64,000 nucleotides of DNA from Astragalus membranaceus (GCA_039519185.1 CM076848.1:125434371-125498370); one strand, 5' to 3'; counted from the stretch's first letter, positions 33,279 to 45,689 are shown. Made by a program: numbers and translations. Notes: generated by a model not told the origin, from the letters alone.

Positions 33279-34451
33279 AATAAACACGCAGAACAAGAAC
33301 GTGGAGTTCCCAGATTGGTTATAAATTATAAAACATTAAATAAAGTTTTGAAATGGATTAGGTATCCAATACCTAATAAAAAAGATTTATTGGATAGGCT
33401 TAATGAAGCCTTAGTTTTTTCAAAATTTGATATGAAGTCAGGTTACTGGCAAATTCAGATTAATGAATCTGATAAGTATAAAACAACATTTACAGTTCCA
33501 TTTGGTCACTATGAATGGAATGTAATGCCTTTTGGGCTTAAAAATGCCCCCTCTGAATTCCAAAATATTATGAATGACATATTTAATCCTTATACGGATT
33601 ACATGCTAGTATATATAGACGATGTCTTAGTTTTTTCTAAAACTATTAGTCAACATTTTAAACATCTTAAAAATTTTAAGAATATTGTAAAAAATAATGG
33701 TTTAGTTTTTTCTGCTTCAAAGATGAAGCTTTTTCAAACTAAGGTTAGATTCTTAGGTCATGAGATTGACCAAGGGAAAATTATCCCTATAAGTAGAAGT
33801 ATAGAATTCGCTTCTAAATTTCCTGATGAAATTCTGGAAAAGAAGCAATTACAAAGATTTTTAGGAAGCCTGAATTATATTTCAGACTATTATAAAAACC
33901 TAGCCCAAGATACAGCCTTATTATATAATAGGCTTAGAAAAAATGCTGGCCCATGGACTGAAGCCCATACCAAGGAAGTCCAATATATTAAATACAGGGT
34001 TAAAACCCTTCCTTGTCTAAACTTGGCAAACCCAAAGTTTTTTAAAATTGTTGAAACAGACGCCTCTAATATAGGTTATGGTGGGATTCTCAAACAAGTT
34101 GACCCGAGTACTTCTAAAGAAGTATTAGTTAGGTTTACTTCGGGTAAATGGAATCCGACCCAATTAAAATATTCTACATTCAAAAAAGAAATGCTTTTAA
34201 TTATTAAATGTATTTCTAATTTTCAAGATGACTTATTAAATCAAAAAATTTTGTTAAGAATTGATTGTAGTTCTGCAAAACAAATTATTGAAAAAGATGT
34301 GAAAAATCTAGTTTCTAAACAAATTTTTGCAAATTGGCAAGCTCAACTATCAGTTTTTGATTTTGACATTGAATACATTAAAGGTGAAAATAATTCACTA
34401 GCTGATTTCTTAACACGTGAATTTTTGCAGGGGAATGACAACCCCATATAG
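33279..34451 (+). pseudogene. RT-RNase H end of polyprotein, unit B0
   Basis: The frame enters from R4 and is open to the stop at 34451. RT motifs FSKFDMKSGYWQIQI, MPFGLKNAPSEFQ, YIDDVLVFS and RNase H VETDASNIGYGG are present. Capsid, zinc knuckle, protease and the first part of RT are absent, removed with the rearranged left side of R4. It differs from copy A by scattered substitutions (for example CISNFQ for CISKFQ). Confidence 0.88.
34422..34431 (+). promoter_or_regulatory. Candidate splice acceptor before third ORF, unit B0
   Basis: ATTTTTGCAG|G ends 4 nt before the ATG at 34435. The same sequence stands before this ORF in all four copies. A matching donor candidate, AAATAAG|GTAATT, lies in each leader (36210 in unit B1). 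Confidence 0.5.
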
Positions 34452-35781
34452 GGGAAGAGGTCGTGGTCCAGGTGGCCGTGGCAGAGGAGGAAGGAGTAGC
34501 AATATGCTACCCTACCAACAAGAACCAAGTGTCCCCCTTTTAGGAGATTGGACAACAGTATACCCTAATAGGGGAAGAACTATGCAGCAATTGCCTGCTC
34601 CTCCGAAGAAAGAAGATATTACTTCTTCTTCTGGAACAAAACAAAGCTCTTATGCAGGGGCTATTATTAGTGACTCTCCTCAAGAACAAACTCAAGAATA
34701 TTTTGAGAATCCAATAACTGAGGAAATCATGTATATTGATGATAAAGACCTCAGCATTACAAAAGATCCATGGTCAATAAAGACTAGGTACCTCGAATCC
34801 AGAGGATACCCAGGATTATGAGGTAAATCAAGACCACACTTAGAAATTTTATTATTAGTTGCTGAATCAGTGACTATTACTCATCACCATCAAAATAACA
34901 ATCCTCAAAGTTTTATAAACTTTAGCAAATGTCATATTAACAAAATCCTTCTTCCAAGAGAATGGGGATTAAACCCAAATGGGGAAAAAGCAATAAAAAT
35001 TGCTGAAAATTCATATGCATATTTTAATTATTGGGATTATATCCAGGCTTTTTCTAAATCTTTTTATTATCAGAACCCAAAAAACAAACATTCATGGTTC
35101 TTTAGTATTAACCCAGAAGTGGTTAGTAAACCGATACCAAATTGGTTTTACAATTGGTGGCAAAAATTTGTGCCATCTTTGGAAATTCTTCCAAAAGAAT
35201 TATTGGACTTATACAACTCATGGTGTGATAATAGTCCTCTTATAACAAGAATAGCTTCAAGTAAGCTTATTATAGGACAATGTCCATGCCTTTTCTTTAT
35301 CAAATTTCAAATCCCATGGATATGGAGGTGGTCTATGACCATCGGAAAAGACCAAAATAATATTCCTATACTTAGAAGAAATTTCTTCTATAAATGGTGG
35401 ATTAGAATGGATCCTGAAGATCTCAAAAAATTAATATCTCAGGTCTTATCTAATATTAATGAAGACAAAGAAAATGGTTTAGATAATGTTAATCTCCAAA
35501 ATTTGTCTATGGCAAATTTAAAACATTATTTTCAGTAGAAGTACCCTCAAGAATCTGAGGAAGAAATTATGGTTAGAACTCTTGATCACATGAAGACACA
35601 ATTCTTCAGTACGTTTCAAGTTAAAGAAATGTCAACATCCTCACAGGGATCTATTGAACCAAGTGAAATGGATTGCTTAGCTGGAGAATCTCAGCAAGAA
35701 GAGGATCCTTATCCAGAAGATTTCTGGGATGCCATGATCCAATCTATGACTAAGCATGTAAAAGGAAAAGGACAAGAATAA
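34435..35781 (+). pseudogene. Caulimovirid third ORF, unit B0 (two stops)
   Basis: Same protein as at 20874-22220, with the RG-rich start and aromatic core. TGA at 34819-34821 replaces a tyrosine codon and TAG at 35536-35538 replaces a lysine codon. It shares AESVTI, YWDYIQAFSKSF and ENGLDNVNL with unit B1, against TESVTI, SKAF and ENGLNNVNL in copy A and unit C. Confidence 0.85.
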
Positions 35782-35784
35782 GTG

Positions 35785-36045
35785 CCATAATTTAGAGCAT
35801 CAAAAGAAAGATCACATGCCAAGATTTGGTGGGTGACACGCAATTATGCTGTCAACATTTTCTTTGCTTTACTTTTTTAATTTTGTACTTTTGTCTTTTG
35901 AATTTTGTATTTTTCTTTCAATTATGTGTCGATGGGGCCCAGTGTGTACCCGGCATAATTAGTGAAATTTTGTCGTTTGTTGTAACCGGCTACCGAGATA
36001 CACAGTAGCCCTTTTACCGGCTTAAATAGTAAGCCTTAGTTTGCC
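35785..36045 (+). other. Viral intergenic region upstream of promoter
   Basis: Non-coding between the third ORF and the TATA box, conserved in all copies. A 60-codon open frame (35826-36008) also occurs in every copy but starts in promoter sequence and resembles nothing known; treated as chance. Confidence 0.6.
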
Positions 36046-36052
36046 TATATAA
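36046..36052 (+). promoter_or_regulatory. Viral pregenomic promoter TATA box, unit B1
   Basis: TATATAA in TTTGCCTATATAAGGCAT. CT-rich sequence follows about 35-60 bases downstream, where the RNA would start. Equivalent boxes are at 43848 and 51646. Confidence 0.8.
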
Positions 36053-36286
36053 GGCATTTTGTTTTCCTTTCTTAGGCAGAGCTTCGCCTACCCCTCTCTC
36101 TCTTGTAACATACTTCTCCTCTTGTAAACACTCTTCTAATAATATAACCTCTGAAGTTTGAAGAAAGGAGTTCTCCGCTTGTTCTTTAACTTTGAAGACA
36201 ACAAATAAGGTAATTATTTACATGTTTTTTCATAGCTAAGCTTGTGTTGTGGTAAGCTGGTTCTCATGAACTGGCACTATTAGATG

Positions 36287-36292
36287 AATAAA
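36287..36292 (+). terminator. Viral poly(A) signal, unit B1
   Basis: AATAAA about 240 bases after the TATA box and before the primer site, so the RNA would be terminally redundant by about 200 bases, as in caulimovirids. Same arrangement at 44089 and 51879. Confidence 0.75.
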
Positions 36293-36312
36293 GTATTCTT
36301 TCCGCTCTAAAA

Positions 36313-36326
36313 TGGTATCAGAGCCA
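36313..36326 (+). other. Viral primer-binding site (tRNA-Met), unit B1
   Basis: TGGTATCAGAGCCA, complement of the initiator tRNA-Met 3' end. It marks position 1 of the viral genome and the minus-strand discontinuity. Copies at 44115-44128 and 51905-51918; in copy A the site is cut after six bases. Confidence 0.9.
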
Positions 36327-36824
36327 TTTTAAACTTGAGGATGTAAGTATAAGGGTGAGTTATTTCTTCATTTGAAGAGTACTCAAATATCCCCTATTAA
36401 AACTTCTAAGGTGAACCGTCCCCGATGATTCAACAAGGGAGTTGATATTGGGAGCAGTAGCCTTGAAGGGGGAAGCTTATATTTACACTAAGAGTTTTAA
36501 ATTGCTCATACTTCTTTTGGGTCTTTTGCTTAAAGACTGACTATGTTATCTAGTGCTTTCGTCTATGGTCCATTTTTCTCCAAGGAGGGAGAGTTTGAAG
36601 TAGACCGTTTATTTAGACTTGAAAGTTTTTGTTGGATAACAAAGTTACATCTTTGGTTTAGGGATTTTCCCTTCTATCCCTTCGGGTTGATAGTCAAATG
36701 GTTTTCCATTTACAAAGATGACAATTAGAAGTATCAACAGATATCTATTTTATTTGATGTTAAGTTTATTATATTCATCTATTAGTTCAGTAATTTGAAC
36801 TAGCTGATCCACAACACTCTTTTA

Positions 36825-36826
<2 letters not shown>
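36327..36826 (+). other. Viral leader, unit B1
   Basis: About 500 nt between primer site and AT tract. It has a 61-codon open frame at 36543-36728 conserved in unit C; leaders of this virus family often carry short upstream ORFs, but nothing further supports it. Confidence 0.55.

Positions 36827-36886
<60 letters not shown>
36827..36886 (+). repeat. (AT)30 directly before the movement protein ATG, unit B1
   Basis: Thirty AT dinucleotides end four bases before the ATG at 36891. Unit C has 35 at the same place. Confidence 0.95.
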
Positions 36887-36888
<2 letters not shown>

Positions 36889-36890
36889 CT

Positions 36891-37904
36891 ATGGAAGAAG
36901 ATGATCATAATCATCAAAATAATTCTATAAAAAATGAGGAATTAATTGAATTCCCTAATAATTTAGACCAACTTAATAAGTGGACTTTACCTATAGTTCC
37001 TTCAAAACAAATATATAAAATTGGAATGTTTGATCTAAAAGCAAAATTTGCTGTTAAACAGATAGAACAAACTGTTCAAATATCTAATAACAATCAGGTT
37101 ATTAGACTTTTAAATAAAAAGGACTTAGATGCCTTCAAGGACTATAATTTCATTCATATTGGACTTATTCAGATAGCCCTTAAGCCCTTGACATTGCTGG
37201 GACTAAACTCAAGTATTATGGCCTATGTGCGAGATGGCAGATGTAATAATTTTAAACAATCCCTAGCTGCCCTGATTGAAACAAGTTTATGTCATGGACC
37301 TGTATATTTTGATGTCGCTCCAAATTTGAGCTTATCATTATCTGATAAAAATATATCAGAAGCAATCCAGCTTAGTATCCATACGAATGGGTATGACTAT
37401 AAGCAAGGTAGTGAAGTTATAGCAATATGCTATAGAATTTACTACAAAGTTTTGAACACGCTTAACCCTAAAGCTAAGCGTATAACTTTTCCAGGAACGA
37501 CAACTTTGGTGCAGACAAATTTGTTGACATCAAATGTTGCAACTAATAGGTTGATAAGATGGGAAGAAATTAACTTTCCAGAGACTTGGGCTCTTCCGCA
37601 GGAAGTAGAACCCAAACCTATCCTTAATAAGGATATAGACCAAATCATTCAAAATACAGAGGGTGATATAGAAATTAGATTTAATTCTAATAGAATTACT
37701 AGAATTCCTAGATCATTATCTTCAAGGCATTCAGTTAGTGAATATTACACTACACCTATTGATATACCTAGACCTTCTTCTTCTTCTTCTATTGAAGTTG
37801 TTGATAATATTAAAGTTAGTGAAAATAATATTCCTTATGGAGTTTATGAACCACAAAGTAGGAAATCTCCTACTGCCTCAGAAATGAGCTTCCATATTAA
37901 TTAA
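36891..37904 (+). CDS. Caulimovirid movement protein, unit B1 (open, 337 aa)
   Basis: 30K-superfamily movement protein, which in plant viruses dilates plasmodesmata for cell-to-cell spread. The N-terminal 40 residues are acidic and asparagine-rich. The core spans about residues 75-200: IALKPLTLLGLNSSIM, then YVRDGRC with the characteristic aspartate (residue 115), GPVYFDVAPNLSLSLSD (136-152) and AICYRIYYKVLNTL (178-191). The C-terminal third is serine-rich and probably disordered. The stop overlaps the next ATG (TAATG), suggesting re-initiation. It is the only complete version in the window. The start at 36891 is just after the AT tract. Confidence 0.88.
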   Translation: MEEDDHNHQNNSIKNEELIEFPNNLDQLNKWTLPIVPSKQIYKIGMFDLKAKFAVKQIEQTVQISNNNQVIRLLNKKDLDAFKDYNFIHIGLIQIALKPLTLLGLNSSIMAYVRDGRCNNFKQSLAALIETSLCHGPVYFDVAPNLSLSLSDKNISEAIQLSIHTNGYDYKQGSEVIAICYRIYYKVLNTLNPKAKRITFPGTTTLVQTNLLTSNVATNRLIRWEEINFPETWALPQEVEPKPILNKDIDQIIQNTEGDIEIRFNSNRITRIPRSLSSRHSVSEYYTTPIDIPRPSSSSSIEVVDNIKVSENNIPYGVYEPQSRKSPTASEMSFHIN

Positions 37905-40900
37905 TGAATTTTAGTCCAGGAAGTGATCTGAGAAACCTCATCAATGATGAGTTTATGCAAGAAAGATATTCTAAATTTAGAAAATGGTATTTTTCATATT
38001 ATTCTTTTCCTGAACTTCAGGCTATAAAAGAAAAATTTTATGAGCATTTAACCATTCATCAGACTTATATGCCTTTTGTTAAATGGTTTTTAATATATTT
38101 TCATGAACGTTTAGACTATGAAATAAATGTTTTGAAAGAAAGAGTTTTTGAAAACTCAAAAGGAGAAAAAATTCATTCTATTTTTCTTCCAAAAAATTAT
38201 GATATTGTTTTAGGAAAAAATGTAGAAGCAAATGCTTTTACCCATTTCATTGAGAAATCACAAATTGCTTTAAAAGATTTAAATTCTATTATGAGTACCC
38301 AAAATTATACTAATTTATTTTTAATAATTTTGGGAGATGAATTTAAAGCCTTAGAAGAAAATTTGTCTTCATTAAAAACCTTGTTTGAGCAACATATTTC
38401 TCAACAGGAGCTTATTTTAAAAAATTCTCAAAAACATTATGTTCCGGTTATTAAAGAAGAACCTATAGTTCAACCTCCAATAAAAATTGAAGGTTTTAAA
38501 ATGAAAAATAGTAAAAATGAGTTTTTAGATATTTTAGAAGAAAAATTAAAAAATTTAAAAATAAATGTTTTATCTGGTAAAGAATCATCAGAAAATTCTG
38601 ATGAGGAAATAGATAAATTAGCAACAATGTTTGCTAATCAGGATATTAATAATACCAACGATTATGAGGAAATAAATCCCATATATGCTTCAAAGCAAGT
38701 AGAGAAATATTATTATAAAAGACCTTCTCCTCTAGATTTATTATTTGAGGAAAATGAGTCTTACCAAAATTCATATTCTGGGAAACAAATCTATGAATGG
38801 AACATAGATGGCTTAAATGATAAGCAAATTATTGATATGGTACATAAAATGATTATGTACTCTACTGTTTGTAAGCAACATGGAAATAATGATAGTTCCA
38901 TTGCTACATTCATAGCCACTGGCTTTATTGCTACATTCATAGTTAAGAGGTTGGTGGGATCATTATCTCACTGATGCCCAGAAAAAGGATATATTATCCC
39001 ATAAAAAAGAAATTAAATTAGAAAATGGTACTATAAGTACAACTGAGGAAGATGCAGTTTATACACTGTGTCTTACTATTCTTAAGCATTTTATAGGAAC
39101 CAATGTTTCTATAGGAGAAAAGTTATCTTCTCTTTTACAGAATTTAAGATGTCCATCTTTAACTCATTTTAGATGGTATAAGGACACATTTCTGTCCAGG
39201 GTTTTTCAATTAAAAGACCCTAATTCAATCCACTGGAAGGCAAAATTTATTGATGGTCTTCCTTATCTCTTTGCAGAAAGAGTAAGACAAGCCTTAAGAG
39301 ACCAAAATGATGGTATAAATGTCAATTATGATGACTTAACCTATGGTCAGATAATTAGTTGCTGTATTAAAGAAGGTTTGGCTTTATGCAATGATATAAA
39401 GCTAAAAAATCAATTGAAAAAGCAAAAGCTAACAGAAAAATACCAACTAGGTGAATTTTGTGAGCAATTCGCTTTTGACTTAGGCAAAGAGCCTAAGGAG
39501 AGTAAAAAGGGAAAAAGAATACAAGGAAGAAAATTCTCTGATATAAAAACAAATATCTTTTACAAAAATTCTAGAAAAAAGAATAGTAAAAGAAAAGCTT
39601 TTAATGAAAAGAATAGGACTGGTCAAAGTAGACCCACCTTCCAAAAGAAGGGAAAAAGAAAAGCTAAAAGATTTGATATTACGTGTCATAAGTGTGGCAA
39701 GGTAGGTCATTATGCCAACCAGTGTTGGACTAAAAAAGCCCTCAATGAAATTCAGGATGATCAATTAAGATCACAATTAGAAAAAGTCTTATTAATTAAC
39801 TCTGATTATAATTCTAGTTCAGATAGAGAATCTTCAAATGAAGATATAGACATTATCCAAGATTCTTCTGAATCATCATCTTCAGGCAACAATGATTGCC
39901 AATGTAATGAAGTAAATTATTGGACATCCATCGTAGATATGAATGGACTAAATGTTCTCACTGAAGAATAAGATGAAGCCTTAAAGGCTTTAGATTCCAT
40001 AAAAGATGGAACTATGAGGAGAAAAATGATAGACATTCTTATGAAAGAATATTCTAAAAAGGAAACTCCTCTAATCATAGAGGCACCTTATCAAATAAGT
40101 GAAGTTTTATCTAGATTCCAAGAATCCAGTAGCAAAGAAAAACCCATTTCTATGAATGATTTAAAAAGAGAAATCAATATTTTGAAAAATGAAATTTCTC
40201 AAATAAAGAAAGACAATATTAATTTGTCTCAAAGAATTTCTGTTTTGGAAAACCCTAGTAAAACAGAGTCTTCTTCAAATAATTATCTTTCTATTTTAAA
40301 TAGAGTAACTTCTCAAAAATGGTTTGTAAAGATTGATATTATTATCAATAGAAATTTTATTTTGAAAAATGAAATTGCTCTAGTTGATAGTGGAGCAGAT
40401 TTAAATTGTATCCAAGAGGGAATTATCCCTACTAAGTATTTTTCAAAAACTAAGCAATCACTTACCCAAGCAAGAGGTGATAAACTAAAAATTAATTTTA
40501 AATTACCAAATGCACATATTTGCAAACAATGTATTTTTTATACCTACTTCATTTATATTAGTTAAAGATTTAACCCATCGAATTATATTAGGTACACCTT
40601 TTTTGCATAATATTATGCCTATTATTAATATTGACCAAAAAGGAATTACAACTATGTTGGAAAATAAAAAAATTATTTTTGAGTTTATTTCTGATCCTCA
40701 TACTAGAATGATAAATGAAATAAAAGAACTTCTTTTAAACAAAGAGAAACAAATATGTTTCTTAAAAGAAGAAATTAATTTAGCTAATATAAATGAACAG
40801 CTTAATAAAGCTGACATAAAGACTCAAATAAAGAGTCTAGAACAACAGTTCATAAATGAAGTATGTAGTGAGATACCAAATGCTTTCTGGAATAGAAAAA

Positions 40901-42255
40901 AACATATGGTATCTCTACCATACGTAGACGGCTTCAATGAAAGTCAAATTCCTACAAAAGCAAGACCTGCACAAATGAATCAAGAATATCTTGGTTTATG
41001 TAAAAAAGAGATAAATTCTCTTTTAGATAAAAAATTAATTAGACCCTCCAAATCTTCTTGGAGTTGTACAGCTTTCTATGTGAATAAACACGCAGAACAA
41101 GAAGGTGGAGTTCCCAGATTGGTTATAAATTATAAACCATTAAATAAAGTTTTGAAATGGATTAGGTATCCAATACCTAATAAAAAAGATTTATTGGATA
41201 GGTTTAATGAAGCCTTAGTTTATTCAAAATTTGATATGAAGTCAGGTTACTGGCAAATTCAGATTAATGAATCTGATAAGTATAAAACAGCATTTACAGT
41301 TCCATTTGGTCACTATGAATGGAATGTAATGCCTTTTGGGCTTAAAAATGCCCCCTCTGAATTCCAAAATATTATGAATGACATATTTAATCCTTATACG
41401 GATTACATGCTAGTATATATAGACGATGTCTTAGTTTTTTCTAAAACTATTAGTCAACATTTTAAGCATCTTAAAAATTTTAAAAATATTGTAAAAAATA
41501 ATGGTTTAGTTTTGTCTGCTTCAAAGATGAAGCTTTTTCAAACTAAGGTTAGATTCTTAGGTCATGAGATTGACCAAGGGAAAATTATCCCTATAAGTAG
41601 AAGTATAGAATTCGCTTCTAAATTTCCTGATGAAATTCTGGAAAAGAAGCAATTACAAATATTTTTAGGAAGCCTGAATTATATTTCAGACTATTATAAA
41701 AACCTAGCCCAAGATACAGCCTTATTATATAATAGGCTTAGAAAAAATGCTGGCCCATGGACTGAAGCCCATACCAAGGCAGTCCAATATATTAAATACA
41801 GGGTTAAAACCCTTCCGTGTCTAAACTTGGCAAACCCAAAGTTTTTTAAAATTGTTGAAACAGACGCCTCTAATATAGGTTATGGAAGGATTCTCAAACA
41901 AGTTGACCCGAGTACTTCTAAAGAAGTATTAGTTAGGTTTACTTCGGGTAAATGGAATCCGACCCAATTAAAATATTCTACAGTCAAAAAAGAAATGCTT
42001 TTAATTATTAAATGTATTTCTAAATTTCAAGATGACTTATTAAATCAAAAATTTTTGTTAAGAATTGATTGTAGTTCTGCAAAACAAATTATTGAAAAAG
42101 ATGTGAAAAATCTAGTTTCTAAACAAATTTTTGCAAATTGGCAAGCTCAACTATCAGTTTTTGATTTTGACATTGAATACATTAAAGGTGAAAATAATTC
42201 ACTAGCTGATTTCTTAACACGTGAATTTTTGCAGGGGAATGACAACCCCATATAG
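37904..42255 (+). pseudogene. Capsid-protease-RT-RNase H polyprotein, unit B1
   Basis: Same architecture as copy A. Breaks: a 7-nt net insertion near 38930 with duplication of neighbouring sequence; TAA at 39969-39971 in place of CAA; and a one-base gain near 40536 between the protease region and RT, the last shared with unit C but not copy A. Domains still readable: capsid (37904-39600), zinc knuckle CHKCGKVGHYANQCW, protease VDSGADLNC, RT YIDDVLVFS and RNase H ETDASNIGYG. A glycine after this last motif is arginine here. Confidence 0.92.
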
Positions 42256-43583
42256 GGGAAGAGGTCGTGGTCCAGGTAGCCGTGGCAGAGGAGGAAGGAG
42301 TAGCAATATGCTACCCTACCAACAAGAACCAAGTGTCCCCCTTTTAGGAGATTGGACAACAGTATACCCTAATAGGGGAAGAACTATGCAGCAATTGCCT
42401 GCTCCTCCGAAGAAAGAAGATTACTTCTTCTTCTGGAACAAAACAAAGCTCTTATGCAGGGGCTATTATTAGTGACTCTCCTCATGAACAAACTCAAGAA
42501 TATTTTGAGAATCCAATAATTGAGGAAATCATGTATATTGATTATAAAGACCTCAGCATTACAAAATATCCATGGTCAATAAAGACCAGGTACCTCGAAT
42601 CCAGAGGATACCCAGGATTATATGGTAAATCAAGACCACACTTAGAAATTTTATTATTAGTTGCTGAATCAGTGACTATTACTCATCACCATCAAAATAA
42701 CAATCCTCAAAGTTTTATAAAATTTAGCAAATGTCATATTAACAAAATCCTTCTTCCAAGAGAATGGGGATTAAACCCAAATGGGAAAAAAACAATAAAA
42801 ATTGCTGAAAATTCATATGCATATTTTAATTATTGGGATTATATCCAGGCTTTTTCTAAATCTTTTTATTATCAGAACCCAAAAAACAAACATTCATGGT
42901 TCTTTAGTATTAACCCAGAAGTGGTTAGTAAACCGATACCAAATTGGTTTTACAATTGGTGGCAAAAATTTGGGCCATCTTTGGAAATTCTTCCAAAAGA
43001 ATTATTGGACTTATACAACTCATGGTGTGATAATAGTCCTCTTATAACAAGAATAGCTTCAAGTAAGCTTATTATAGGACAATGTCCATGCCTTTTCTTT
43101 ATCAAATTTCAAATCCCATGGATATGGAGGTGGTCTATGACCATCGGAAAAGACCAAAATAATATTCCTATACTTAGAAGAAATTTCTTCTATAAATGGT
43201 GGATTAGAATGGATCCTGAAGATCTCAAAAAATTAATATCTCAGGTCTTATCTAATATTAATGAAGACAAAGAAAATGGTTTAGATAATGTTAATCTCCA
43301 AAATTTGTCTATGGCAAATTTAAAACATTATTTTCAGAAGAAGTACCCTCAAGAATCTGAGGAAGAAATTATGGTTAGAACTCTTGATCACATGAAGACA
43401 CAATTCTTCAGTACGTTTCAAGTTAAAGAAATGTCAACATCCTCACAGGGATCTATTGAACCAAGTGAAATGGATTGCTTAGCTGGAGAATCTCAGCAAG
43501 AAGAGGATCCTTATCCAGAAGATTTCTGGGATGCCATGATCCAATCTATGACTAAGCATGTAAAAGGAAAAGGACAAGAATAA
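42239..43583 (+). pseudogene. Caulimovirid third ORF, unit B1 (frameshift)
   Basis: Same protein as in copy A. A 2-nt deletion near 42420 shifts the frame after the proline-rich PAPPKKED, about 60 codons in. The original frame is readable from about 42531 to the stop, with further substitutions. It groups with unit B0 (AESVTI, SKSF, GLDNVNL). Confidence 0.87.
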
Positions 43584-43847
43584 GTGCCATAATTTAGAGC
43601 ATCAAAAGAAAGATCACATGCCAAGATTTGGTGGGTGACACGCAATTATGCTGTCAACATTTTCTTTGCTTTACTTTTTTAATTTTGTACTTTTGTCTTT
43701 TGAATTTTGTATTTTTCATTCAATTATGTGTCGATGGGGCCCAGTGTGTACCCGGCATAATTAGTGAAATTTTGTCGTTTGTTGTAACCGGCTACCGAGA
43801 TACACAGTAGCCCTTTTACCGGCTTAAATAGTAAGCCTTAGTTTGCC

Positions 43848-44128
43848 TATATAAGGCATTTTGTTTTCCTTTCTTAGGCAGAGCTTCGCCTACCCCTCTC
43901 TCTCTTGTAACATACTTCTCCTCTTGTAAACACTCTTCTAATAATATAACCTCTGAAGTTTGAAGAAAGGAGTTCTCCGCTTGTTCTTTAACTTTGAAGA
44001 CAACAAATAAGGTAATTATTTACATGTTTTTTCATAGCTAAGCTTGTGTTGTGGTAAGCTGGTTCTCATGAACTGGCACTATTAGATGAATAAAGTATTC
44101 TTTCCGCTCTAAAATGGTATCAGAGCCA
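43848..44128 (+). promoter_or_regulatory. Viral promoter, poly(A) signal and primer site, unit C
   Basis: TATATAA 43848-43854, AATAAA 44089-44094 and TGGTATCAGAGCCA 44115-44128. Virtually identical to 36046-36326. Confidence 0.85.
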
Positions 44129-44626
44129 TTTTAAACTTGAGGATGTAAGTATAAGGGTGAGTTATTTCTTCATTTGAAGAGTACTCAAATATCCCCTATT
44201 AAAACTTCTAAGGTGAACCGTCCCCGATGATTCAACAAGGGAGTTGATATTGGGAGCAGTAGCCTTGAAGGGGGAAGCTTATATTTACACTAAGAGTTTT
44301 AAATTGCTCATACTTCTTTTGGGTCTTTTGCTTAAAGACTGACTATGTTATCTAGTGCTTTCGTCTATGGTCCATTTTTCTCCAAGGAGGGAGAGTTTGA
44401 AGTAGACCGTTTATTTAGACTTGAAAGTTTTTGTTGGATAACAAAGTTACATCTTTGGTTTAGGGATTTTCCCTTCTATCCCTTCGGGTTGATAGTCAAA
44501 TGGTTTTCCATTTACAAAGATGACAATTAGAAGTATCAACAGATATCTATTTTATTTGATGTTAAGTTTATTATATTCATCTATTAGTTCAGTAATTTGA
44601 ACTAGCTGATCCACAACACTCTTTTA

Positions 44627-44628
<2 letters not shown>

Positions 44629-44698
<70 letters not shown>
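44629..44698 (+). repeat. (AT)35 directly before the movement protein ATG, unit C
   Basis: Same position as the AT tract of unit B1, five units longer. Confidence 0.95.
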
Positions 44699-44700
<2 letters not shown>

Positions 44701-44702
44701 CT

Positions 44703-45689
44703 ATGGAAGAAGATGATCATAATCATCAAAATAATTCTATAAAAAATGAGGATTTAATTGAATTCCCTAATAATTTAGACCAACTTAATAAGTGGACTTT
44801 ACCTATAGTTCCTTCAAAACAAATATATAAAATTGGAATGTTTGATCTAAAAGCAAAATTTGCTGTTAAACAGAAAGAACAAACTGTTCAAATATCTAAT
44901 AACAATCAGGTTATTAGACTTTTAAATAAAAAGGACTTAGATGCCTTCAAGGACTATAATTTCATTCATATTGGACTTATTCAGATAGCCCTTAAGCCCT
45001 TGACATTGCTGGGACTAAACTCAAGTATTATGGCCTATGTGCGAGATGGCAGATGTAATAATTTTAAACAATCCCTAGCTGCCCTGATTGAAACAAGTTT
45101 ATGTCATGGACCTGTATATTTTGATGTCGCTCCAAATTTGAGCTTATCATTATCTGATAAAAATATATCAGAAGCAATCCAGCTTAGTATCCATACGAAT
45201 GGGTATGACTATAAGCAAGGTAGTGAAGTTATAGCAATATGCTATAGAATTTACTACAAAGTTTTGAACACGCTTAACCCTAAAGCTAAGCGTATAACTT
45301 TTCCAGGAACGACAACTTTGGTGCAGACAAATTTGTTGACATCAAATGTTGCAACTAATAGGTTGATAAGATGGGAAGAAATTAACTTTCCAGAGACTTG
45401 GGCTCTTCCGCAGGAAGTAGAACCCAAACCTATCCTTAATAAGGATATAGACCAAATCATTCAAAATACAGAGGGTGATATAGAAATTAGATTTAATTCT
45501 AATAGAATTACTAGAATTCCTAGATCATTATCTTCAAGGCATTCAGTTAGTGAATATTACACTACACCTATTGATATACCTAGACCTTCTTCTTCTTCTT
45601 CTATTGAAGTTGTTGATAATATTAAAGTTAGTGAAAATAATATTCCTTATGGAGTTTATGAAGGAAATCTCCTACTGCCTCAGAAATGA
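44703..45689 (+). pseudogene. Movement protein, unit C (C-terminus altered)
   Basis: Nearly identical to unit B1, with the 30K core intact (YVRDGRC, GPVYFDVAPN). A 10-nt deletion near 45663 changes the last residues and moves the stop 17 nt upstream of the next ATG, so the TAATG coupling is lost. The core is untouched, so this could still encode a slightly shorter protein. Confidence 0.85.

Noticed and set aside
35826..36008. 60-codon frame conserved in all four viral copies
   Set aside because: It lies in the non-coding promoter region; conservation simply reflects the high identity between copies.
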